Assembly (NCBI RefSeq): GCF_001544075.1 | Contig: NZ_BCNT01000001.1 | Coordinates: 124,001 to 188,000 of the forward strand | DNA length: 64,000 bases | Source of the DNA: Comamonas terrae | GTDB taxonomy: Bacteria > Pseudomonadota > Gammaproteobacteria > Burkholderiales > Burkholderiaceae_C | Direction of reading: 5' to 3' | Shown here: piece after piece, positions 26,787 to 34,748 of the stretch | How the letters are laid out: each line of letters opens with the position of its first letter | Position numbering within the stretch: position 1 is the first letter of the stretch | Program-made: the position numbers and the translations under genes | Notes under the pieces: generated by a model | What the model was told of the DNA's origin: nothing | The model's database searches: none | What the model saw: only the letters and a program-made list of their open reading frames with translations

Positions 26787-27986
26787 ATGAACCACAATGC
26801 ATACAGCACACACCAGCGCCGCAACATGGGCCTGCTGGTGGCAGCCCAATCCCTGGGCGGCGCCTCGCCGCCCATCATCATTTCGCTGGGCGGCCTGGTC
26901 GGCCAGCAGCTGTCCAGCAATCCCACGGCCTCCACGCTGCCGGTCAGCATCTACCAGCTGGGCCTGGCCCTGTCCACGCTGCCCGCGGCATGGCTGATGA
27001 ACCGCCTGGGCCGGCGCCAGGCCTATGTATTGGGTGCGCTGCTGGGCGTGCTGTCCGGCGTGGTGGCCGCCCAGGGCATCGCCCATTCCGATTTCGTGAC
27101 CTTCTGCATAGGCACGGCGCTGGCCGGCTTCTACGCGGCCTGCGTGCAGAGCTACCGCTTTGCAGCCACCGACATGGTGGCGGAACCTGCACAGCAGGCC
27201 AGGGCCATCTCGCGTGTCATGGTCGGCGGGCTGATCGCCGCCATCATCGGACCGCAGGTGGTGATCTGGACGCGCGACGCCCTGCCGGCCACGCCGTTTG
27301 CCGGCAGCTTCTACAGCCAGGCGGCGCTCGCCCTGCTGGCTCTGCCGCTGCTCATGGGCCTGCGCCTGCCGCCGCCCCAGTCCAGGGCCGTGGCCGGCGA
27401 GGCGCGGCCGCTCAAGGAGATCGCGCGCTCGCCGCAGTTCGTCGTGGCTGCGGCGGCCGGCGTGGTGAGCTATGGCCTCATGGCATTCCTGATGACGGCA
27501 GCCCCCATGGCCATGGTGGGCTGCGGCCACAGCGTGGGCGAAGCCGCGCTGGGCATACAGTGGCATGTGCTGGCCATGTTCGCGCCCAGCTTCGTCACGG
27601 GCCGGCTGATCGCGCGTTTCGGCAAGAGCCGCATCACGGCCCTGGGTCTGGTCATGATCGCCATGGCCGGCGGCCTGGCCCTGCTGGGCCTGGAGCTGCT
27701 GCATTTCTGGGGCGCGCTCGTGCTGCTGGGCGTGGGCTGGAATTTCGGCTTCATCGGCGCCACGGCCCTGCTGACCGAATGCTACCGGCCGGCCGAACGC
27801 GCCAAGGTGCAGGCGCTCAACGACTTCCTGGTATTCGGCACCGTGGCCGTGGCCTCGTTCGGCTCCGGCGAACTGCTGCATACGGCCGGCTGGAACGGCA
27901 TCAACTACGGCATGCTGCCGCTAGTCGCCGTGGTGCTGCTCATGCTGGGCCTGCAGGCGCGCCGCCAGCATGCAGCCGCCTTATAA
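26787..27986 (+). CDS. Major facilitator superfamily transporter
   Basis: Inner-membrane transporter of 399 residues with about 12 hydrophobic segments in two halves; the loop motif after helix 2 is MNRLGRRQAYVLG and the equivalent in the second half is GRLIARFGKSRITALG. The start MNHNAYSTHQRRN is preferred over an upstream ATG at 26703, whose added 28 residues are Pro/Arg-rich and not family-like. The substrate is unknown. Shared regulatory DNA with the Fes-like esterase and the Fur box suggests a role in siderophore or iron handling, which is inference. Confidence 0.85.
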   Translation: MNHNAYSTHQRRNMGLLVAAQSLGGASPPIIISLGGLVGQQLSSNPTASTLPVSIYQLGLALSTLPAAWLMNRLGRRQAYVLGALLGVLSGVVAAQGIAHSDFVTFCIGTALAGFYAACVQSYRFAATDMVAEPAQQARAISRVMVGGLIAAIIGPQVVIWTRDALPATPFAGSFYSQAALALLALPLLMGLRLPPPQSRAVAGEARPLKEIARSPQFVVAAAAGVVSYGLMAFLMTAAPMAMVGCGHSVGEAALGIQWHVLAMFAPSFVTGRLIARFGKSRITALGLVMIAMAGGLALLGLELLHFWGALVLLGVGWNFGFIGATALLTECYRPAERAKVQALNDFLVFGTVAVASFGSGELLHTAGWNGINYGMLPLVAVVLLMLGLQARRQHAAAL

Positions 27987-28020
27987 AAACAATAGCTTTC
28001 AGCGCTTGCCCGGCAAAGGT
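27982..28020. repeat. Dispersed intergenic repeat, copy 2 (half element)
   Basis: AAAAACAATAGCTTTCAGCGCTTGCCCGGC carries the left half of the palindrome family (ATAGCTnnCAGCGCTTG) without the complementary right arm. It overlaps the MFS stop codon and separates it from the convergent ABC operon. Confidence 0.6.
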
Positions 28021-28037
28021 TTGCGGCAGGTTTTCTC

Positions 28038-29177
28038 CTACTCCCGCCCTGCCGGCGAGCGGCTGCCCAGCCACAGCACGGCCAGCCAGCTGGACCCGGC
28101 CATGCAGGCCAGCCAGGCCAGGTGCGGCAGACCCGCTGCCAGCGGCGCGCCCAGCTGGTTGAAGCGCAGCGAGGCCTGGATGCCGGCCGTGCTGGGCGAG
28201 AGCCAACGCAGCCACTGCAGCGGCTCGGGCAAGGCCTCGACGGGCCAGGTGAAGCCCCCCAGAAAAGCCAGCGGGATCGAGGAAAACAGCACTACCTGCA
28301 GGGCCCGCTCGCGATCGGCCAGCCACCAGCCCAGCAGGCAGGCGCAGCCCACGACGGCCGGCACAAAGCAGGCCAGCAGCGCCAGCGCGCCCCAGGGGTT
28401 GCCGCCATGCGGAAAGTCCTGCCAGATGAAAATCCAGCCGAAATAGAACAGCCCGGCCAGCCAGCCCGGTACGCACAGCGCCAAAAGCCGCGCCAGCCAT
28501 TGGCGCGAGCCAACGCGGTCGGCACCTTGCTCGCGCCAGGTACCGACCAGCAGCGCGCTGCCCATCAGCAGGGTCTGCTGCAGTATGAGCACGGACACGG
28601 CCGCCACCACAAAGCTGCCATAGCCCTCGGTGGGGTTGAACAAGGCCACTGCCCGGGCGTTCACGGGCGAGCGGCTCACGGCGGCCTGGGGCGCGCTCTG
28701 CCCGCCGGCCTGCAGACGCTTGATCTCCACGCCGGCCGAAACGGTGCCGAAAGCCTCGGCAAAACCGTACTGCACCTGCTTGCTGATCAGGGGGTAGGCG
28801 CCGTTGGCGTAGACCGGAATCACCACATTCGCACGGCGCAGCACATCGCGCTTGAGATCGCGCGGCAGCAGCGCATAGCCCATGACCTCGCCGCTCAGCA
28901 CGGCTTCGCGCGCTTCGCCCTCATCGGCCGTGACCAGCTGCGCATGGATGCGCGGGCTGGCCTGGGCAAAGCGCAGCATCTGCCGAGCCAGGCCCGAGTT
29001 GTCCTGCACGACCACGGCCACAGGCACGCGCTGCACCACTTCGGAGCTGTAGAACCAGGGGTAGAAGAAACCGTAGAGCACGGGCGCGCCCAGCAGCAGC
29101 AGGACCGCACCCTTGTCGCGCAGCATCACCACCAGGCTGTCCAGCCACAGGCGCAGAAAACCGGTTTGGGCGTCCAT
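28038..29177 (-). CDS. ABC-2 type permease (second of a tandem pair)
   Basis: Inner-membrane protein of the ABC-2/YhhJ type, 379 residues. A first membrane helix (about 22-40) is followed by a large periplasmic domain (about 45-185, with VPVAVVVQDNSGLARQML) and a C-terminal bundle of about five helices. It starts 3 bases after the stop of the first permease, and the two are similar over stretches such as GTVSAGVEI and VALFNP, indicating tandem duplication. It is the last gene of the TolC-HlyD-permease operon. No ATPase domain is present in it. Confidence 0.87.
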   Translation of the reverse strand: MDAQTGFLRLWLDSLVVMLRDKGAVLLLLGAPVLYGFFYPWFYSSEVVQRVPVAVVVQDNSGLARQMLRFAQASPRIHAQLVTADEGEAREAVLSGEVMGYALLPRDLKRDVLRRANVVIPVYANGAYPLISKQVQYGFAEAFGTVSAGVEIKRLQAGGQSAPQAAVSRSPVNARAVALFNPTEGYGSFVVAAVSVLILQQTLLMGSALLVGTWREQGADRVGSRQWLARLLALCVPGWLAGLFYFGWIFIWQDFPHGGNPWGALALLACFVPAVVGCACLLGWWLADRERALQVVLFSSIPLAFLGGFTWPVEALPEPLQWLRWLSPSTAGIQASLRFNQLGAPLAAGLPHLAWLACMAGSSWLAVLWLGSRSPAGRE

Positions 29178-29180
29178 GGC

Positions 29181-30377
29181 TCAGCGCCCTCCCCATTTGT
29201 CGGGCCGTTGCAGGCCGCGCAGCAGTCCCGCAGCGGCCAGCGCCAGCAGCACCAAAGTGGCCAGCAGCAGGCCGCCGACCACGGGCAGGGTCTGTGCCAC
29301 GGGCGCGCCCATCTGCCACTGCTCTATCTGCAGCCGTGCGTAATGCGTGTACGGCATGGCCAGGGCCCAGCCGCGCGCGCTGCCCGTCATGGCCAGCAGC
29401 GGAAAGCCCACGCCGCTGAACGCAAAGGCCGGTGCCGACAGCAGGCCCGTGCCCGATAGCGCCGTGCGCAGCGAAAGCGTGATGCCCGCCAGCGCCGCGC
29501 CTGCGGCCAGGCTCAGTGCCACCAGGGCCGCCAGACCCACGCCAATCCAAGCCATGCTGCCGGCCACGGCCCAGCCGCGCAGCTGTGCCAGATACAGCAA
29601 GGCCGCCATGCCGCTGCCCCAGAGCAGCAGGGCCGGCAGCAGCAGCTTGCCCGGCAAGGCTGCCGCCACCCGGGCCAGGCCTGCGCGCTGGCCATCCGGA
29701 AGCAGCCCTTCATTCAGCCATTGGCCCAGCGTGCGCTCGCGCAGCTCGCGGCCCACGGACCAGGCACCCGCCGTCATGGCCAGGATATGGATCAGCGCGG
29801 GCACCAGCGCGGCGGCCAGGAACTGCTCGTAATTGGTGGAGACGTTGAACAGCGCCACCAGCTGGGTCTTGATGGGCTCCATCTGCACGCGCAGTACCTG
29901 CTGCGGCGAGCCGCGCTTGGCCGCAGCCTGCATTTCCACGCCGGCCGACAGCGTGCCCACCACCTGGCGCACATCGCGCTGCAGCAGGCTCGATGCGGTG
30001 GCCAGTTGCGCGTTGTGCAGCAGCGTGATAGTGCCGCCGGCGCCGCGCTTCACGTCGCGCGCCAGGTCCGGCGGAATGTGCACCACGCCATAGACCTCCA
30101 TGCGCTGCAGCGCATCGGCGGCCTCGCCGCGGTTGAGCACGGTCTGGCGCACCTGCAGCCCCGGCGTGGCATCGAGCATGCGCACCAGCTGCCGCGACAG
30201 CGAGGAGTGGTCTTCGTTCCAGACGGCAATCGGCAGCCGGTAAGGCTGGCCGGCCGAAAAAATCCAGCACATCAGGCCCAGGGCCAGCAAAGGCACCCAG
30301 CTGACCATGGCCCAGTCCCAGGGGCTGGCACGCAGCCGGCCCCATTCGCGGCGCAGGCTGGCGGCAAAGGGACTCAC
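29181..30377 (-). CDS. ABC-2 type permease (first of a tandem pair)
   Basis: Inner-membrane permease of 398 residues with the same layout: N-terminal helix near 20-40 (WVPLLALGLMCWIFSA), a periplasmic domain (about 45-200, PIAVWNEDHSSLSRQL) and a C-terminal helix bundle. The GTG at 30377 is chosen because it overlaps the HlyD stop codon (GTGA) and opens the family-like N-terminus VSPFAASLRREW; upstream readings fall inside hlyD. It probably acts with the second permease as a heterodimer. Confidence 0.87.
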   Translation of the reverse strand: MSPFAASLRREWGRLRASPWDWAMVSWVPLLALGLMCWIFSAGQPYRLPIAVWNEDHSSLSRQLVRMLDATPGLQVRQTVLNRGEAADALQRMEVYGVVHIPPDLARDVKRGAGGTITLLHNAQLATASSLLQRDVRQVVGTLSAGVEMQAAAKRGSPQQVLRVQMEPIKTQLVALFNVSTNYEQFLAAALVPALIHILAMTAGAWSVGRELRERTLGQWLNEGLLPDGQRAGLARVAAALPGKLLLPALLLWGSGMAALLYLAQLRGWAVAGSMAWIGVGLAALVALSLAAGAALAGITLSLRTALSGTGLLSAPAFAFSGVGFPLLAMTGSARGWALAMPYTHYARLQIEQWQMGAPVAQTLPVVGGLLLATLVLLALAAAGLLRGLQRPDKWGGR

Positions 30378-31414
30378 GCACCGCTCTCCACGATGACGCT
30401 CATGCCGGGACGTGCGCCCTCTATGGGCTTGGCCGGCCGCGCCCGCACTTCGAAGGTGCGCGCATCGAAGCCCTGGCTGCCGCGGGTGGTGCGCCAGGTG
30501 GCGAAATCGGGCAGCACGCCGAGGAAGAACACCTCGAACTCGGCCTGGCGGTCGCCCAGCGCCGGCAAACGGCCCTTGAAGCGGCTCTTCATCGCAAAGT
30601 GCTGCAGCTGGTCCTCGCGCACATTGAGCACCACCCATTGGTCGTTCAGGTCCACCACGGTGACTACCGAAACGCCCTGGGGCGACAGCTCGCCCTGCTT
30701 GGCCAGCACATTCGCCACCTCGCCGCCCACGGGGCTGCGCAGCTGGGTTTCGGCTTCTGCGGCCTTGACCTCGGCCACCACACCCTCGACCTGGCGCGCC
30801 TGGGCGGCAGCGGCGGTCCTGTCCTCCGCGCGCGCACCGCTGGCCGCCATGTCGTACTGTGCCTTGGCAGCCCGTGCCTGGGCATCCGAGGCGCGCCAGT
30901 TGGTCTGGGCCTCATCGCGCTTCTGGGCCGAAACCAGCCCTTGATTGAACAGGCTTTGCACGCGGTCGTACGAGGTCCTGGCCAGTTCGGCCGCCGCCTG
31001 GGCGCGCTGCCAGGTCAGCCGGGCCATCTGCACCTCCTCGGGGCGGGCACCGTTGCTGGCCTTGGCGGCCACGGCCTGGGCCGCATCCCGGGCCGCCTGG
31101 GCCTGGGCCAGCTTGGCCTGCACCTCGGGACTGTCCATTTCCACCAGCAGGTCACCGGGCTGGATGACCTGGCCCTCGGTCACATGCACCTTGGAGATGC
31201 GGGCCGTGACCTTGGGCGCGATGTCGGCCTCGCGCGCTTCCATCTGCCCCTGGAAATACGGGGCCGCGGGCTGGGCGGCGCGCCAGAAGCCCCAGACAAT
31301 GAAGATCAGCACCGCGGCCGCGGCGATCAGCACGGCCACGGGCAGGCGCCTGGCCTGCTTCGGCACTTCAGGGCTGGGGCTGGAGGGTGGCGGGGTCGGA
31401 ACGGGTGTATTCAT
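30374..31414 (-). CDS. HlyD/EmrA-type membrane-fusion (periplasmic adaptor) protein
   Basis: Links the inner-membrane permeases to the TolC-like channel. 346 residues: cytoplasmic Pro-rich start, one membrane anchor (about 24-45), a biotinyl-lipoyl-like half (APKVTARISKVHVTEGQVIQPGDLLVE is its N-terminal strand region), an Ala-rich coiled-coil hairpin (about 95-215), then the second lipoyl half (LRSPVGGEVANV) and a beta-barrel ending GMSVIVESG. It overlaps tolC-like stop and permease start by 4 bases each, so all are translationally coupled. Confidence 0.92.
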   Translation of the reverse strand: MNTPVPTPPPSSPSPEVPKQARRLPVAVLIAAAAVLIFIVWGFWRAAQPAAPYFQGQMEAREADIAPKVTARISKVHVTEGQVIQPGDLLVEMDSPEVQAKLAQAQAARDAAQAVAAKASNGARPEEVQMARLTWQRAQAAAELARTSYDRVQSLFNQGLVSAQKRDEAQTNWRASDAQARAAKAQYDMAASGARAEDRTAAAAQARQVEGVVAEVKAAEAETQLRSPVGGEVANVLAKQGELSPQGVSVVTVVDLNDQWVVLNVREDQLQHFAMKSRFKGRLPALGDRQAEFEVFFLGVLPDFATWRTTRGSQGFDARTFEVRARPAKPIEGARPGMSVIVESGA

Positions 31415-32856
31415 GGTGCGTCTGCGGTGATCCGGATATCGGCACGGGCCATGTAGCGGGTGAACTCATCGGTCTGGCCCGTGCTCTCGAGCAAGGCGGC
31501 CAGCGCCTGCACATACTGGTTGGCGGCGGCGGCGCGCTCGGTCTGCACCTTGGCCAGGTTGAGCTGGGCATCGATCAGCTCCAGCGCCGTGCTGGTGCCT
31601 TCCTTCAGGCCGGCCGCGCGCAGCCGCAGCAGCTCGCGCGCCAGATCCTCCTGGGCCTGGCCGGACAGGTACTGGGTGCGCGACTGCTCCACGGCCAGCC
31701 AGTTCTTCTCGACCAGCAGCGCGATGTCCGAGCGCACCTGGGCGTCGGTGAGTTCGGCCTGCTCCACCTTGCGTTGGCCGGCGGCCGCAAGCTTGTCGCG
31801 GTCTATGCTGTCCCACAGCGTCCAGCGCACGGCCACGCCGGCCACCCAGTTGGGCTTGCCCGAGGTGTTGACTTCGCGCATGCCGAAGGCCAGCACCTGC
31901 GGCTTGCGCAGCGCCTCGGTGGCATCGTGCAGCGACTCGGCCTGGCGGCGCTTGGCCGCCACCTTGCTCAGGCCCGGATGGCGGCTCTGGGCCGCGTCCA
32001 GGAATTGCTGCAGCGGCGGCAAGGCCTCGCTGCTGACAAACAAGGGGGAGCTGGGGCGCACACCGCCCACCCCACTTGCTACGTGCACGGTACGCAGCAA
32101 GGCGCTGCGTGCCAGGCGCGCATCGTCGTCGGCCTTGCGCGCCTGCTGCTGGGCATCGGCCAGGGCCGCGCTGGCCTGCAGCCGCTCGACCTGGGCGATC
32201 ACGCCGGCCTTGAGCATGCGCTGGGCCGCGTCGTCGTGGGCGCGCACGCCCTCCAGCGCGCGGCGGCGCAGGGCCGCGGCGCGCTCGGCCAGCTGGGCCG
32301 TGAAATAGCGCTGCACCAGCAAGGTGTTGAGCTGGTCGGCGCTGGTGGCGGCATCGGCCAGCGCTTCATCGGCCATGGCGTCGAGCTCGCCGCGCACCGC
32401 ATCGCCCAGGCCGCCCATGTAGATGGGCCACACGGCCGAGAGGCTGGCCGAGGCCACATTGCTCTTGCGCTGCAGGTCGTAATTGGCCGGCAGGCTGGGC
32501 AGTTGCCCCACGGCGCCGCCCAGCTGCGGCGGCAGGTGCGAGATGCCATTGCCCAGGGCGCGGCGCGCCGGGTCGAGGTCCAGGTCGACATTGGCCGAAT
32601 AGCGATAGCCCATGCCGGTGATGGCCACCGACGGGCCGCCCAGCCCCTGCATGCCCTCGCGGCGCAGGCGGGCGCTGTCCACGGCCTTGGCCGAGGCGGC
32701 CAGCTGCTCGGAGCGTTCGAGCAGCGCCGCGCGGGCCTGCTCGAAGCTCAGGGTACTGGCGGCGGCCGGCTGGGCCTGCACCGGGGGCTGGGCCCGAACC
32801 GGCAGCGCGGCCCCGGCCAGCAGGCTCAGTGCCAGGGAAAAGCAGCTGGAATGCAT
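31411..32856 (-). CDS. TolC-family outer-membrane efflux protein
   Basis: Outer-membrane channel component, 481 residues, starting MHSSCFSLALSLLAGAALPVRAQ, a Sec signal peptide with likely cleavage after VRA. Two long Ala/Gln/Arg-rich helical repeats of the OEP family follow, with the family region LGMREVNTSGKPNWVAGVAVRWTL shortened here to its ends (FGMREV, VRWTLWD). Longer upstream readings to 33063 lack signal-peptide character. First gene of the operon; the following adaptor overlaps by 4 bases. Confidence 0.9.
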   Translation of the reverse strand: MHSSCFSLALSLLAGAALPVRAQPPVQAQPAAASTLSFEQARAALLERSEQLAASAKAVDSARLRREGMQGLGGPSVAITGMGYRYSANVDLDLDPARRALGNGISHLPPQLGGAVGQLPSLPANYDLQRKSNVASASLSAVWPIYMGGLGDAVRGELDAMADEALADAATSADQLNTLLVQRYFTAQLAERAAALRRRALEGVRAHDDAAQRMLKAGVIAQVERLQASAALADAQQQARKADDDARLARSALLRTVHVASGVGGVRPSSPLFVSSEALPPLQQFLDAAQSRHPGLSKVAAKRRQAESLHDATEALRKPQVLAFGMREVNTSGKPNWVAGVAVRWTLWDSIDRDKLAAAGQRKVEQAELTDAQVRSDIALLVEKNWLAVEQSRTQYLSGQAQEDLARELLRLRAAGLKEGTSTALELIDAQLNLAKVQTERAAAANQYVQALAALLESTGQTDEFTRYMARADIRITADAP

Positions 32857-33218
32857 GAAGGTCGACAAGCGCGGATGGACGGACGGGAGAAAGGCAACAG
32901 CATGTTCTGGCGGCATGGGCAGGTATGCGCAGGCACGCGCCGCTGCGGTGAACACCCTCTCGAGGCCTGCCCCGGCTCCGCGATCGCTGCACGACCTGCT
33001 CTTTTTCGATGGGAGCATTATCCATGGGCGTTTTCGGCAGTTTCGCCGCCGTGCGTCGGACATCGTCCTTTTCCGCTGTGCGCCTGGGGTGCAGCCGCTA
33101 AACTACGGCCTGCTTGCGCGCCTGTCCGGCCCGCAGGCTTTTTTTGTCCAGTCCGGCCGCCGCCCCCTGGTGGCGCCCGGGAGCAGCCGCCCCTCACAAG
33201 GCTCTCACGCATCACCCC
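32857..33218. other. Divergent promoter region between the efflux operon and argA
   Basis: 362 bases with no supported gene. Both flanking operons start here, so it should carry two promoters; a TAAACT hexamer near 33100 could be the argA -10 element, but no convincing -35 is seen. No regulator gene for the efflux operon is coded nearby. Confidence 0.4.
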
Positions 33219-34565
33219 ATGTCCACCGTCTTCAACTTCACCTTCGTTCCCTGGTTCCGGTCCGTGGCTCCCTATATCCACAAGTTCCGACATCAGACCT
33301 TCGTGGTGGGCCTGACGGGCGAAGCCATTGCCTCGGGCAAGCTCAGCTCCATCGTGCAGGACCTGGCCATGATCCAGGCCATGGGCGTGAAGATCGTGCT
33401 GGTGCATGGCTTTCGCCCCCAGGTGAACGAGCAGCTGCGCCTCAAGGGCCAGGAGCCGCGCTACTACAACGGCGCGCGCGTGACCGACTCCATCGCGCTC
33501 GATTGCGCCCAGGAAGCTGCGGGGCAACTGCGCTACGAGATCGAGGCCGCCTTCAGCCAGGGCCTGCCCAACACGCCCATGGCCGGCGCGCGCGTGCGCG
33601 TGATCTCGGGCAATTTCCTCACGGCGCGCCCGGTGGGCATCGTCGACGGCGTGGATTTCATGCACACCGGCCTGGTGCGCAAGGTGGACGTGGAAGGCAT
33701 GCGCAGCGCCCTGGAGTCCGAGGCGCTGGTGCTGGTCTCGCCCTTCGGCTTCTCGCCCACGGGCGAGGCCTTCAACCTCAGCATGGAGGAAGTGGCCACG
33801 CGCGTGGCCATCGAGCTCAAGGCCGACAAGCTGCTGTTCCTGACCGAGGTGCCCGGCATCCGCATGGACCCCACGGGCCCGGCCGACGAGAACAACCCCA
33901 TCGACACCGAACTGCCGCTGGATGCGGCCCGCCGCCTGCTGGCGCAGCTGCCGCCGGCGCAGGAGCCCACGGACGTGGGCTTTTACCTGCAGCACTGCGT
34001 GCGCGCCTGCGAGCACGGCGTGGAGCGCAGCCACATCCTGCCGTTTGCCACCGACGGCGCGCTGCTGCTCGAAATCTATGTGCACGACGGCATCGGCACC
34101 ATGGTCATCGACGAAAAGCTCGAGGAGCTGCGCGAGGCCACCATCGATGACGTGGGCGGCATCATCCAGCTGATCGAGCCCTTCGAGCGCGACGGCACGC
34201 TGGTCAAGCGCGACCGCACCGAGATCGAGCGCGACATCGCCAGCTACACGGTGATCGAGCACGACGGCGTGATCTTCGGCTGCGCGGCGCTGCATCCCTA
34301 CCTCGAGGCCAAGACCGCCGAAATGGCTGCCGTCACCGTCTCGCCCAAGAGCCAGGGCACGGGCGACGGCGAGAAGCTGCTCAAGCGCATCGAGCAGCGC
34401 GCACGCGCCCTGGGCTGCGAGACCATGTTCGTGCTCACCACACGCACCATGCACTGGTTCATCAAGCGGGGCTTCCAGCCCGTGGACCCCGACTGGCTGC
34501 CCGAGGCCCGCAAGGCCAAGTACAACTGGAACCGCAAGAGCCAGGTGCTGGTCAAGAAGCTGTAA
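33219..34565 (+). CDS. argA: N-acetylglutamate synthase
   Basis: First committed step of arginine synthesis: acetyl-CoA plus glutamate to N-acetylglutamate. 448 residues in the classical two-domain form. Residues 1-295 form the amino-acid-kinase-like domain (VVGLTGEAIASGKLSSIVQDLAMI, KIVLVHGFRPQVNEQL, the arginine feedback site). Residues 300-448 form the GNAT acetyltransferase domain with AAVTVSPKSQGTGDGEKLL and TTRTMHWFIKRGF. The start MSTVFNFTFVPWFR is family-like. Confidence 0.96.
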   Translation: MSTVFNFTFVPWFRSVAPYIHKFRHQTFVVGLTGEAIASGKLSSIVQDLAMIQAMGVKIVLVHGFRPQVNEQLRLKGQEPRYYNGARVTDSIALDCAQEAAGQLRYEIEAAFSQGLPNTPMAGARVRVISGNFLTARPVGIVDGVDFMHTGLVRKVDVEGMRSALESEALVLVSPFGFSPTGEAFNLSMEEVATRVAIELKADKLLFLTEVPGIRMDPTGPADENNPIDTELPLDAARRLLAQLPPAQEPTDVGFYLQHCVRACEHGVERSHILPFATDGALLLEIYVHDGIGTMVIDEKLEELREATIDDVGGIIQLIEPFERDGTLVKRDRTEIERDIASYTVIEHDGVIFGCAALHPYLEAKTAEMAAVTVSPKSQGTGDGEKLLKRIEQRARALGCETMFVLTTRTMHWFIKRGFQPVDPDWLPEARKAKYNWNRKSQVLVKKL

Positions 34566-34578
34566 CCGGCTTCAAGCC

Positions 34579-34630
34579 AAAACAGGCTCCAGCGCTTGTC
34601 AATCAAGCGCTGGCGGCTATTGTTTTAGAT
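34579..34630. repeat. Dispersed intergenic palindromic repeat, copy 3 (best copy)
   Basis: CCAGCGCTTG (34589-34598) and CAAGCGCTGG (34604-34613) form a perfect 10-base stem around TCAAT, followed by CGGCTATTGTTTTAG. It lies 14 bases after argA and could work as its terminator. It is the most complete member of the family in the window. Confidence 0.85.
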
Positions 34631-34748
34631 AGCGGGCAAGCATCCTGCGCTGGCGCAAGGCCAAAGCGGCGGCCGAAGGCGCCGCAGGGGGTTTGTTGCG
34701 TTGCGTCACAACCGTTTCGGCCATCGTGGGTACAACAGGCGTATTGCC

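Noticed and set aside
34630-34748. Possible cobalamin riboswitch before the B12-dependent reductase
   Set aside because: No B12-box core (GCCACTG-type) was seen in the 120-base leader.
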